Assembly: GCA_001874335.1 (NCBI GenBank)
Contig: MPDE01000011.1
Location: 62,001-126,000 of the forward strand
From: Bacteroidetes bacterium MedPE-SWsnd-G2
GTDB lineage: Bacteria > Bacteroidota > Bacteroidia > Flavobacteriales > Flavobacteriaceae
Direction of reading: 5' to 3'
Length of the DNA stretch: 64,000 bases
Below, piece after piece: positions 36,675 to 45,539 of this stretch; position 1 is the stretch's first letter; each line of letters opens with the position of its first letter. The notes below the pieces were generated by a model. It had not been told where the DNA came from and ran no database searches. It saw nothing but the letters and a program-made list of their open reading frames with translations. The position numbers and the translations under genes were made by a program.

Positions 36675-37095
36675 GCTATACAGGGTTTTAGGAATCGGTG
36701 TTTTTGTGCTCCTCCTAATTTTAATCAGGTTTTTTGAAGACCAATTATTTTACGATCCCTATTTACAGTTTTTTGAAAATGACTATTTGTATATCGATAA
36801 CCCAAGAAGAGAAGTGTTCAAGCTTACTTTTTTTACCAGTTTGAGATTTGTCCTCAATTCTGTAATTTCTGTTTTTATAATTTATCTGTGTTTTTTGGAT
36901 AAGCAAATCGTTAAATTCTCATGTTTTGTTTATGCGGTAGGATATGTGCTTTTAATTATTCCATTCCTGTATTTTGTAATAAAACCTGATAAAGCAGATT
37001 ATTATTTGTTCTTTAATATTAGAAGATTTTTTATTCAGCCCATAATGTTACTGGTATTACTCCCAGCTTTTTATTATCAAAAAATTAAAAGTTAA
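36661..37095 (+). CDS. Exosortase F system-associated membrane protein
   Basis: This 144 aa protein with four predicted helices contains RFFEDQLFYDPYLQFFENDYLY, a pattern kept in the small proteins that always follow XrtF in Flavobacteriia, and RRFFIQPIMLLVLLPAFYYQ at the end. It overlaps xrtF by 14 bases, so it is translated with it and probably forms a complex in the membrane. The molecular role is unknown. Confidence 0.85.
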   Translation: MTKNKLYRVLGIGVFVLLLILIRFFEDQLFYDPYLQFFENDYLYIDNPRREVFKLTFFTSLRFVLNSVISVFIIYLCFLDKQIVKFSCFVYAVGYVLLIIPFLYFVIKPDKADYYLFFNIRRFFIQPIMLLVLLPAFYYQKIKS

Positions 37096-37139
37096 ATGTT
37101 AATTACGTTCTAAAAATTATGGCAATTTGGCTTTTTTGT

Positions 37140-37147
37140 TAATTTTG
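37140..37147 (+). promoter_or_regulatory. -7 element of the HYC_CC_PP gene, leaderless geometry
   Basis: TAATTTTG is an exact TAnnTTTG match and ends 4 bases before the ATG at 37152, the same distance as at lpxK and 57025. The -33 site (around 37117-37120) reads TTAT, so the match there is poor. Confidence 0.4.
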
Positions 37148-37151
37148 TGCT

Positions 37152-37571
37152 ATGCTTAAGAAAGTGTTTTATAAACTTAGTGCGATGATGTTGGCCATTG
37201 TCGTGTTGTTTTCATCGGTGTCTTTTACTGTTGATAAGCATTTCTGTGCGGGTAACTTAATAGATGTTTCAATTTTATCTTCTGTAGAACGTTGTGGCGG
37301 TGATGCAATGAAGAGCTATGAAAGTGAGCATCAAAGTTTAACCAAAGGCTGCTGTAAGGATGTACGAGAAATAGTTGAAGGCGTTGATGTTTTAAATATA
37401 AAACCGTCTTTAAAATATGTGTTTTCCGTTTGTGATTTGCCGCAAGACTTAAATTTTGAATTCAATAGTTTTGTCGCGCCTCAATCTAAAAAGCAATTTG
37501 TTTTAGGACTCTATAATGGTCCTCCAAAAGCACCAAATCTTCAGGTGCTCTACCAATCATTTCTTATTTGA
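37152..37571 (+). CDS. HYC_CC_PP family protein (metal-uptake associated)
   Basis: The product has 139 aa with an N-terminal signal/anchor (AMMLAIVVLFSSVSFTVDKHFC). The three motifs that name the family are present: HFC (in place of HYC) at residues 30-32, CC at 67-68 in KGCCKD, and PP at 124-125 in NGPPKAPN. The spacing of His and Cys suggests metal binding outside the inner membrane. It is first in a set with a TonB receptor and an HMA-domain protein, a conserved trio in Flavobacteriia, so a role in copper or other soft-metal uptake is likely. This function is inferred from context. Confidence 0.85.
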   Translation: MLKKVFYKLSAMMLAIVVLFSSVSFTVDKHFCAGNLIDVSILSSVERCGGDAMKSYESEHQSLTKGCCKDVREIVEGVDVLNIKPSLKYVFSVCDLPQDLNFEFNSFVAPQSKKQFVLGLYNGPPKAPNLQVLYQSFLI

Positions 37572-37621
37572 TATTGTTTCTCTTCTTAATTAGGGGATAA
37601 ATTTAGTATGTGTTTAGGTGA

Positions 37622-37690
37622 TTGAGAATTTGATTCTCAAATATTCGCTTAACAATCAATTCAACTTATTAATACGTTCTGTTTAAGCGA
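37622..37690 (+). promoter_or_regulatory. Nested inverted repeats in the leader of the TonB receptor gene
   Basis: TTGAGAAT-TTG-ATTCTCAA at 37622-37640 is a perfect 8-base-pair hairpin. Just after it, TCGCTTAA (37645-37652) and TTAAGCGA (37683-37690) form a second inverted repeat with a 30-base interior. Both lie in the 153-base gap between the HYC_CC_PP and receptor genes. They could be protein sites or RNA structure controlling the receptor. There is no T run, so simple termination is unlikely. Confidence 0.35.
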
Positions 37691-37724
37691 TTATGCGCAT
37701 TCAGAATGATGAAAATATTAAATA

Positions 37725-39965
37725 ATGAAATTTTTAAAATATGCATTGTTTATAATACTGCCAGTTTGTGCTTGGTCACAAGAAAAGCTAACGGGTATTA
37801 TTTATGATGGAAGTGCAGTAGAAAATAACATACCACTCGGTGGTGCCAATGTATATTGGTTAAATACAAGTATAGGTGCTGTCACCGATTTTGATGGAAA
37901 ATTTACCATCAACTATACTAAAGATTACAAGCAATTAGTAGTGAGTTACGTGGGGTATAAAACAGATACCATTCAAGTGAATTCTGTGGCTTCTATTACT
38001 CATAGACTGGCTCCAACAAGTGAGTTAGATGAGGTTGCAGTAGTAGCAAGAAAACAAGCTACTTCTAAATCTTATTTACAAGCTAAGAATATTATTAACG
38101 TGAGTAGTGAAGAGCTCTTAAAGGCGGCTTGTTGTAATCTTTCAGAGAGTTTTGAAACTAACCCGTCTATTGATGTAAATTTCGCTGACGCCATTACAGG
38201 GACAAGGCAAATAAAAATGTTGGGACTATCGAGTCCTTATATATTGATTACAACAGAAAATGTACCTTCTATACGTGGGGCTTCTCAAGCATATGGGATG
38301 AGCTTTATTCCTGGAACATGGGTGGAGAGTATTCAAATTACTAAGGGAGCAGGAAGTGTAGTCAATGGATTTGAAAGTATTTCAGGTCAAATTAATGCGG
38401 AGTTGGTTAAGCCAACGACCGATAATAAATTCTTTGTAAATGCTTACGGAAATGCCAATGGTAGAATGGAGCTAAACACTCATTTTAATATTAAAATCGA
38501 CGATTCATGGAGTACAGGGATTTATGCGCATGGAAATTTGAGAAATGAGAAGTTTGATAATAATGATGATACTTTTCTTGATATGCCATTAGCAAATCAA
38601 ATAAATGTTATGAATCGTTGGCAATACACAGATACCAAACATGGGTTTGTGAGTTTTTTTAATTTAAGATTCTTAAACGACGAAAAGCAAACGGGACAAA
38701 CCTTTTTTGATCCAAACACAGATAGAGGAACAACTAATGCTTGGGGTAGTGAAATAGATACACAACGCATGGAGTTTTCAGGTAAGTTAGGATATGTTAA
38801 TCCAGACATGCCTTGGCAGAGTGTTGGGCTTCAACTTGCAGCAAGTACTCATGATCAGGATTCTTATTTTGGGTTAAACACCTATAACATCGTGCATGAT
38901 AGTTTTTATGCAAATGCCGTTTATAACTCCATCATCGGGGATTCACGTCATAAAATTAAAACCGGATTAAATTATAGTTTTGATGATTATGATGAAATGG
39001 TAAATAACTTAGATTACGGACGAAAAGAGAGCTCTTTAGGAGGGTTTTTTGAGTATGCTTATGACGATTTAGATAAACTTAACCTAACCGCAGGAGTGAG
39101 GGTAGATGCCAGTAATATTTTAGGCGTGTTTGTATCTCCAAGATTACATATGCGCTATACGCCATGGGGGCGTTCGGCATTAAAATTGTCTGCCGGTAGA
39201 GGAAAACGTAGTGCTAATATTTTTGCTGAAAATCAAAACATGTTTTCTACGTCAAGACAAATAATTATTAATGACGTAGGAGGCGAAGTTTACGGTTTAG
39301 ATCCTGAAATTGCATGGAATTATGGTGTGTCCTTTTTACAAGGCTTTAACCTGTTTGGACATTCAGCAGATATTACCGTTGATTTTTATAGAACAGATTT
39401 TACAAACCAAATTGTTGTAGATTATGAAACGCCAACCGAGGTTAGTTTTTATAATTTAGAAGGAAATAGTTATGCAAATAGCTTTCAATTTGAATTCAGT
39501 GCCTCACTATTTCATGGGTTTGATGCCCGATTGGCATACAAGTATTATGATGTAAAAACAACCTACGCTTCAGGAGAGCTTGAAAAACCAATGACACCAC
39601 AACATCGTTTTTTTGCAAATGCATCTTACGAAACAGAAGTGAAACCTAATGGTGCCAATTGGAAATTTGATGCGACTTTTAATTATTTAGGTAAACAACG
39701 TTATGCTTCAACAGCATTAAACCCTATCGAATTTCAATTGGATGACTATACGCCAACATTAGGAACCTTAAATGCGCAAGTTACCCGCGTGTTTTCCCCT
39801 CAATTTGAAGTATATTTAGGCGCAGAGAATATTACTAACCAAAAACAAGATAACCCGATTCTAAGTAGTGAGAACCCATTCGGACCTAATTTTGACACAA
39901 CTTTTGTGTACGGCCCAATTTTTGGAGCTTCTTATTATGCTGGATTAAGATTAAAATTAAATTAA
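37725..39965 (+). CDS. TonB-dependent outer membrane receptor, probable copper/metal uptake
   Basis: This 746 aa protein has a signal peptide (FLKYALFIILPVCAWSQ), a carboxypeptidase-regulatory-like domain (about residues 20-95, ending VVSYVGYKTDTIQV), a plug (about 105-225; GTRQIKMLGLSSPYIL, ITKGAGSVVNGFESISGQIN), and a 22-strand barrel ending in the aromatic C-terminus YYAGLRLKLN. The plug carries an unusual KAACCNLSESF, a Cys-Cys pair at 136-137. CC pairs occur also in the genes before and after. It imports a ligand across the outer membrane using the proton motive force through TonB; copper or a metal chelate is suggested by neighbours. It is not paired with a SusD gene. Confidence 0.9.
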   Translation: MKFLKYALFIILPVCAWSQEKLTGIIYDGSAVENNIPLGGANVYWLNTSIGAVTDFDGKFTINYTKDYKQLVVSYVGYKTDTIQVNSVASITHRLAPTSELDEVAVVARKQATSKSYLQAKNIINVSSEELLKAACCNLSESFETNPSIDVNFADAITGTRQIKMLGLSSPYILITTENVPSIRGASQAYGMSFIPGTWVESIQITKGAGSVVNGFESISGQINAELVKPTTDNKFFVNAYGNANGRMELNTHFNIKIDDSWSTGIYAHGNLRNEKFDNNDDTFLDMPLANQINVMNRWQYTDTKHGFVSFFNLRFLNDEKQTGQTFFDPNTDRGTTNAWGSEIDTQRMEFSGKLGYVNPDMPWQSVGLQLAASTHDQDSYFGLNTYNIVHDSFYANAVYNSIIGDSRHKIKTGLNYSFDDYDEMVNNLDYGRKESSLGGFFEYAYDDLDKLNLTAGVRVDASNILGVFVSPRLHMRYTPWGRSALKLSAGRGKRSANIFAENQNMFSTSRQIIINDVGGEVYGLDPEIAWNYGVSFLQGFNLFGHSADITVDFYRTDFTNQIVVDYETPTEVSFYNLEGNSYANSFQFEFSASLFHGFDARLAYKYYDVKTTYASGELEKPMTPQHRFFANASYETEVKPNGANWKFDATFNYLGKQRYASTALNPIEFQLDDYTPTLGTLNAQVTRVFSPQFEVYLGAENITNQKQDNPILSSENPFGPNFDTTFVYGPIFGASYYAGLRLKLN

Positions 39966-39967
39966 AG

Positions 39968-40327
39968 ATGAAAAACCTAATTGTAATAGCAATGTTATTG
40001 CTTGGAGTAACTACAGTTGCTCAAAACAAAAGTGAAAAAGCGACATTAGAAGTTGATGGCGTATGTATGATGTGTAAATCACGTATCGAAAAAGCGGCGA
40101 TTAAAACCAAAGGTGTGAAATCTGCTGTTTGGAATTTAGAAACTCATGAGTTAAGTCTGATTTATGATGCTCGAAAAACGACCTTAGATAGTATTCAAAA
40201 CAATATTTTAGCTGTTGGTCATGATGTAAAAGATCTTAAAGCTTCAGATGAAGCCTATGCTTCTGTTCATCCGTGTTGTAAATATAGAGATGATGAAGTG
40301 GTTGGTGACCACGATAAGGGTAACTAA
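39968..40327 (+). CDS. Exported heavy-metal-associated (HMA) domain protein
   Basis: The 119 aa product carries a signal peptide (MKNLIVIAMLLLGVTTVAQN) and an HMA domain with the metal site CMMC (Cys33, Cys36; normally CxxC) followed by KSRIEKAAIKTKGVKSA. The tail adds HPCCKY and ends in DHDKGN, giving extra Cys and His ligands. As a periplasmic metal-binding protein it could take metal from the TonB receptor that starts the same transcript 2 bases upstream. It resembles copper chaperones but is exported. It ends with a hairpin terminator at 40346. Confidence 0.88.
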   Translation: MKNLIVIAMLLLGVTTVAQNKSEKATLEVDGVCMMCKSRIEKAAIKTKGVKSAVWNLETHELSLIYDARKTTLDSIQNNILAVGHDVKDLKASDEAYASVHPCCKYRDDEVVGDHDKGN

Positions 40328-40345
40328 TTATTCTTTATAAAAATT

Positions 40346-40376
40346 AAAAAAGCCTCAATACAATTGAGGCTTTTTT
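40346..40376. terminator. Intrinsic terminator after the HMA gene
   Basis: The arms AAAAAAGCCTCAAT and its complement surround the loop ACA, with T runs. The core is the exact reverse complement of the hairpin at 41371-41403 on the other side of the lipoprotein gene. Confidence 0.85.
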
Positions 40377-40463
40377 CTTGGTATTAAATAAGGAAATAAC
40401 CTACATTTTTGGCATGATAATTGTGATGTTGAGTGAGTTAACACTAAAGCAATAATCAACATT

Positions 40464-41360
40464 ATGAAAAACTCTATCAAGCTTATCTGTTCTATTTTTA
40501 TGCTAATCAATTTAGTCTCCTGTGAAAATGAATCAATCAATGTTCCTGTTGAAGATCAATCTGCGGCAGATTTGATTGAAATTATAGAGATTGGAACAGT
40601 TGAAGGCTCTCCCTTCATATCGACTCAATATACAATTGAAGAAGGAGAAAATACGGAAATTATTCAGGAGTCTGGATATAATATTAATCAGGTATTCTCA
40701 GACGGTAAAATGGTTTTAGCCGAACATACATACCTTGGGGAGCTATCAAAAAATGTGACTTATAAGTACGATGAAGAAGATAGACTTCTAACTGTTGAAA
40801 CAACAGATTTCTATCAAAATAGAATTGTATTAGCAGAATATAACTATTTGGCTAATAGTATTGAAGGGACCGAGAAAATGACTGATTTTGATAACAATGT
40901 AATATATCTCAAAACATTTAATTTTTTGTTAGATAGTAGTAATCGTATAATTCGTTATCAAAATGAAGATAATACGGAGGCTTGGGAGGCAGTTTATAAC
41001 GGTGGAAACCTCCTGTCTTGTACAAATATTGGTTATGGACAAGAAGATGGCACCGTTACCTTCGAGTATACGTCGGAGTTGGCAACTGCTCCTTATCAAA
41101 AAGATAAGTTTAGGTTTGGTAGTGAATGGCGTAATAATTTAATGCTTGGTAAAAGAGGGCATTATGCTTTTAAAACTTTAGCCGACTTGGGGGAAAACTA
41201 CCTGCAGAGTTATGTGTTTGTTAGAGATTTAGATGGTGCTGAAATAACAATGTCTATGGATTATGAATTTGACAATGAAAATAGGTTAATAAAACATACT
41301 GCTAATAAAATTTATTATTCGACTTCAATAATAGGAGAGTATAACTATGTGTATCAATAG
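40464..41360 (+). CDS. Lipoprotein with YD/RHS-like repeats, function unknown
   Basis: The 298 aa product starts with a lipoprotein signal (SIFMLINLVSC, Cys20). The rest is beta-rich and built of repeated short units such as TYKYDEEDRLLTVE, EYNYLANSIEG and DYEFDNENRLIKHT, a pattern seen in secreted DUF4595/YD-repeat-like Bacteroidota proteins. Many Tyr, Asn and Glu residues suggest a surface or periplasmic location. It stands alone between two mirrored terminator hairpins, so it may be a self-contained later insertion. The function is not recognised. Confidence 0.75.
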   Translation: MKNSIKLICSIFMLINLVSCENESINVPVEDQSAADLIEIIEIGTVEGSPFISTQYTIEEGENTEIIQESGYNINQVFSDGKMVLAEHTYLGELSKNVTYKYDEEDRLLTVETTDFYQNRIVLAEYNYLANSIEGTEKMTDFDNNVIYLKTFNFLLDSSNRIIRYQNEDNTEAWEAVYNGGNLLSCTNIGYGQEDGTVTFEYTSELATAPYQKDKFRFGSEWRNNLMLGKRGHYAFKTLADLGENYLQSYVFVRDLDGAEITMSMDYEFDNENRLIKHTANKIYYSTSIIGEYNYVYQ

Positions 41361-41370
41361 TCTTTAAAAC

Positions 41371-41403
41371 AAGAAAAGCCTCAATTGTATTGAGGCTTTT
41401 CTT
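41371..41403. terminator. Bidirectional intrinsic terminator, lipoprotein gene / groEL
   Basis: The arms AAGAAAAGCCTCAAT and its complement surround the loop TGT. They serve the lipoprotein gene on the plus strand and groEL on the minus strand. The core is the reverse complement of the hairpin at 40346-40376. Confidence 0.85.
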
Positions 41404-41426
41404 ATATAGAAGTTCATGTATTTTAA

Positions 41427-43085
<1,659 letters not shown>

Positions 43086-43361
43086 TTAAACAATTGCAAG
43101 AATGTCACTTTCTCGCATAATTAAGTAATCTTTACCTTCAAATTTAAGTTCTGTTCCTGCGTATTTTCCGTATAATACAGAATCCCCAACACTAACGGTT
43201 AAAGGCTCATCTTTTGTTCCGTTACCAACAGCAACAACAGTACCTTTTTGAGGTTTTTCTTTTGCGTTATCAGGAATAATAATCCCAGAAGCTGTAGTTG
43301 TTTCAGCCTGTACAGGTTCTATAAGAACACGATCTGCTAAAGGTTTAATGTTTAAGCTCAT
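43086..43361 (-). CDS. groES: Co-chaperonin GroES
   Basis: The product has 91 aa, the usual GroES length. It starts with [15 protein letters not shown], the mobile loop that touches GroEL is around residues 17-32 ([19 protein letters not shown]), and it ends [13 protein letters not shown]. It caps the GroEL ring. It is first in the groESL operon, with a TTTG-N20-TAATTTTC promoter upstream and no CIRCE-type repeat visible. Confidence 0.97.
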   Translation of the reverse strand: MSLNIKPLADRVLIEPVQAETTTASGIIIPDNAKEKPQKGTVVAVGNGTKDEPLTVSVGDSVLYGKYAGTELKFEGKDYLIMRESDILAIV

Positions 43362-43411
43362 TGTTTATGTATTTAGTATTTAAAATTGTGATTTTCTGTT
43401 TTCTCTATTTC

Positions 43412-43443
43412 GAAAATTATGCCAACCAAATTAGACTGACAAA
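43412..43443 (-). promoter_or_regulatory. Candidate groESL promoter
   Basis: On the minus strand TTTG (43443-43440), a 20-base spacer and TAATTTTC (43419-43412) resemble the housekeeping Bacteroidota promoter with one mismatch. The -7 element lies 50 bases before the groES ATG. No CIRCE operator or other long inverted repeat is seen. Confidence 0.4.
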
Positions 43444-43464
43444 GTTTCAGTTTTCAAGATACAA

Positions 43465-43492
43465 AAAAGCCAACCTTTTAAGGTTGGCTTTT
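43465..43492 (-). terminator. Intrinsic terminator after secG
   Basis: The arms AAAAGCCAACCTT and its complement surround two bases; the A run at 43463-43468 provides the U tail on the minus strand. It separates the miaB-secG operon from groESL. Confidence 0.85.
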
Positions 43493-43514
43493 ACTGTTGT
43501 ATATGTTGTACTAA

Positions 43515-43832
43515 TTAGTTAGCACCATCTTCTGAACTTGGAACAGTTGTGCTCGTCTCAGTTTGATCTAAAGCTTTAGACTCTGTACTCGCTTGACCAC
43601 TATCGATGGCAACATTAGATAATAATATTAATACCAATAATAATGTTGCTAAAGCCCAAGTACTTTTGTCTAAAAAGTCTGTTGTTTTCTTTACACCACC
43701 TAATTGTTGAGTGCCTCCACCGCCAAAAGAAGAAGATAATCCTCCACCTTTAGGATTTTGTACCATAATTACGGTAATTAATAAAAAGGCAACTACCACG
43801 ATAAGGATTAAAAATATTGTAAACGTACTCAT
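43515..43832 (-). CDS. secG: Preprotein translocase subunit SecG
   Basis: This 105 aa protein has two membrane helices (FTIFLILIVVVAFLLITVIMV and WALATLLLVLILLSNVAI) and between them the family loop VQNPKGGGLSSSFGGGGTQQLGG. SecG assists SecYEG during protein export. The acidic Ser/Thr-rich C-terminal tail (about 20 residues) is usual in Flavobacteriia. Its ATG overlaps the stop of the TPR-protein gene by 4 bases, and a strong terminator follows. Confidence 0.95.
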   Translation of the reverse strand: MSTFTIFLILIVVVAFLLITVIMVQNPKGGGLSSSFGGGGTQQLGGVKKTTDFLDKSTWALATLLLVLILLSNVAIDSGQASTESKALDQTETSTTVPSSEDGAN

Positions 43833-44809
43833 TTTGATTTAGTATTATTGTCTTGTAATTGTTTTACTGCTTTAATTTGGTCTGCAAAGAAACCACTTTT
43901 TTCTGGATATTTCAAACTTAATATTTTATATGACTGAATTGCCTTATCAAAGTTTTTTTGTTCCAGATAAATACGCGCCAAAGTTTCTGTCATAAGTTCG
44001 TCTTGTGGCGCAGTATTACTACTGCTCAAGTCTATGGATCCGGTATAATCTTTTACAGGTTTAATTTTTTGTGAGCTACTTAAAAATTTATCAATTAAAT
44101 CTAATTTTCGCTCCTTTTTAGTTGTTGGTACTTCTTTTGTTTCAATAGTAGGTTCTTCTTCTATTTTTACCTCGTTAGAGGTTGAAGAGTCATCACGCTC
44201 AATAGGTTTAAAACTGGTTATTTTTAGCCATTCAGAAAACGAATGCGTCTCCGATTTGTCGAAATTTAATGGTTTTCCCAGCTCTAATTGATCTTCAGGT
44301 TGAGGTTCAATTTCAGAAGCTTCAACTTCAAACTGAATGTCTGGGGGGATTTCTTGGTCTGAAGTTGAGGATTCGGGTTTAATCGAATCTTCTTCAGATA
44401 TTTTTTCAAATAATTTTGGGTCTAAAACACCTTGAGTGTCTTCAATTTGTTGTTTAAGTGTGTCATCAATTTCAACTTTATGATGAATTGAAATATCACT
44501 TTCATCTTCTACTTCAATCTCCTTTAAATAAGCAGAATTCTTTTTGATTTGAGTAGAAATTTCGTTTTGATTAAATCCTTCAGAAGTAATAAAGTCAAAG
44601 AGAATACTACGGTCTGCAGTATAAGCTGCGGTTACTTTTAGCTCATTATTATACTTAAAGCTTTCTTTGTTTTTTAGGCCTTTTAAATAAATGGCTCGAG
44701 CTGCTTGGAAATAGGGGTAACGGTCAACAATGGTTGAAACATCCAACGTTTGGGTTGCATTAATTTGCCCAGGTTGTTGTAATAATTCTATAAATTGATG
44801 TTTGTCCAT
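43829..44809 (-). CDS. Cytosolic protein with a C-terminal TPR motif, LptE-SecG operon
   Basis: This 326 aa protein has an N-terminal helical part (KHQFIELLQQPGQINATQTLDVS... YPYFQAARAIYLKGLKN) and a long acidic, low-complexity middle (about residues 120-250). The C-terminal TPR-like pair reads LARIYLEQKNFDKAIQSYKILSLKYPEKSGFFA. No signal peptide is visible. It is found between lptE and secG in many Flavobacteriia but has no known role. It lies 4 bases after lptE and overlaps secG. A scaffold at the envelope machinery is a possible reading. Confidence 0.78.
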   Translation of the reverse strand: MDKHQFIELLQQPGQINATQTLDVSTIVDRYPYFQAARAIYLKGLKNKESFKYNNELKVTAAYTADRSILFDFITSEGFNQNEISTQIKKNSAYLKEIEVEDESDISIHHKVEIDDTLKQQIEDTQGVLDPKLFEKISEEDSIKPESSTSDQEIPPDIQFEVEASEIEPQPEDQLELGKPLNFDKSETHSFSEWLKITSFKPIERDDSSTSNEVKIEEEPTIETKEVPTTKKERKLDLIDKFLSSSQKIKPVKDYTGSIDLSSSNTAPQDELMTETLARIYLEQKNFDKAIQSYKILSLKYPEKSGFFADQIKAVKQLQDNNTKSK

Positions 44810-44813
44810 AGGT

Positions 44814-45320
44814 TTACCAGTCCGCCAAAGAAGCGTTAAAAATGTCTTGTGTTATACGTTCAAAAATTTCTTCATGCGCTGTGTCTTTTTGCCCACCAAC
44901 TAATTGCGCACTGCCATCAAAATCATAAAAGAACGAAAATCTGTTTTCAAAGTCTTTTTCTTCATTTTTGGTATCATAATACCTCACATTTACTGTTATG
45001 GTTAATCGGTTTTGTGCGGCAGTATTTTGTGCAGTAGCTGTAGTAGGTGAGATTCGATATTCTGTAATTTCACCTTCATAAATCAAGTCTCCGCCAGATT
45101 TCACCAAATCTAAACTTGTTTGGTTTAAAATTAAATCTTGAAGAGCAAGTGTAAAATCTCTATCTAAACCGGGTTCTACTAAGTTAGCGGTATTCTGAAA
45201 GAAATTAACCTGATAAGTTTTTGTGCCTTCAGGAATTGAAGCTCCGGTAAACGAGTACGAGCCACAGCCAAAAAGCACTACAAATAAACCAAGAGTTAAA
45301 ATTCTAAAAATGTATTTCAT
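44814..45320 (-). CDS. lptE: LptE-family LPS assembly lipoprotein
   Basis: The product has 168 aa with the lipobox VVLFGCGSYSF (Cys19) followed by TGASIPEGTKTYQVNFFQN, the start pattern of Bacteroidota LptE. In the family the lipoprotein plugs LptD and helps place LPS in the outer leaflet. The rest is alpha/beta with LTITVNVRYYDTKNEEKDF. It lies 5 bases after a 65-codon gene. LptD is not in the window. Confidence 0.88.
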   Translation of the reverse strand: MKYIFRILTLGLFVVLFGCGSYSFTGASIPEGTKTYQVNFFQNTANLVEPGLDRDFTLALQDLILNQTSLDLVKSGGDLIYEGEITEYRISPTTATAQNTAAQNRLTITVNVRYYDTKNEEKDFENRFSFFYDFDGSAQLVGGQKDTAHEEIFERITQDIFNASLADW

Positions 45321-45325
45321 AGTAT

Positions 45326-45523
45326 TTAATACGTGTTAGGGCGTTTCATTGTAATAAACGCATAAATGTAACCAGCATTGTCTGCAACTTCAAACGAGGC
45401 CGAAATCAACCTGTAGCCTTTATAATGTTTGTCATTAATAAAATCTTCAGCTTCTTTTCTAAGGGCTTCAGAGCTTTCTCTGCCAAACGTACGTCTTAAT
45501 CTAAAAATTTCTACTGCTTTCAT
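45326..45523 (-). CDS. Conserved small protein of unknown function (65 aa)
   Basis: This 65 aa, basic and soluble product starts KAVEIFRLRRTFGRESSEAL and ends YIYAFITMKRPNTY, with a likely beta-alpha-beta pattern and no signal peptide. It is tightly packed between the sigma-54 activator gene (16 bases) and lptE (5 bases), which supports it as a real gene in this operon. I do not recognise a family. The alternating charged N-terminal helix could bind nucleic acid or a partner protein. Confidence 0.65.
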   Translation of the reverse strand: MKAVEIFRLRRTFGRESSEALRKEAEDFINDKHYKGYRLISASFEVADNAGYIYAFITMKRPNTY

Positions 45524-45539
45524 TAAGCCAATATATAAA

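Noticed and set aside
40464-41360. Reading the lipoprotein as part of an RHS toxin system
   Set aside because: There is no core RHS barrel length, no toxin tip and no immunity gene; only short YD-like repeats are seen.
43362-43460. CIRCE or other heat-shock operator before groES
   Set aside because: No long inverted repeat is present; only a housekeeping-like promoter can be proposed.
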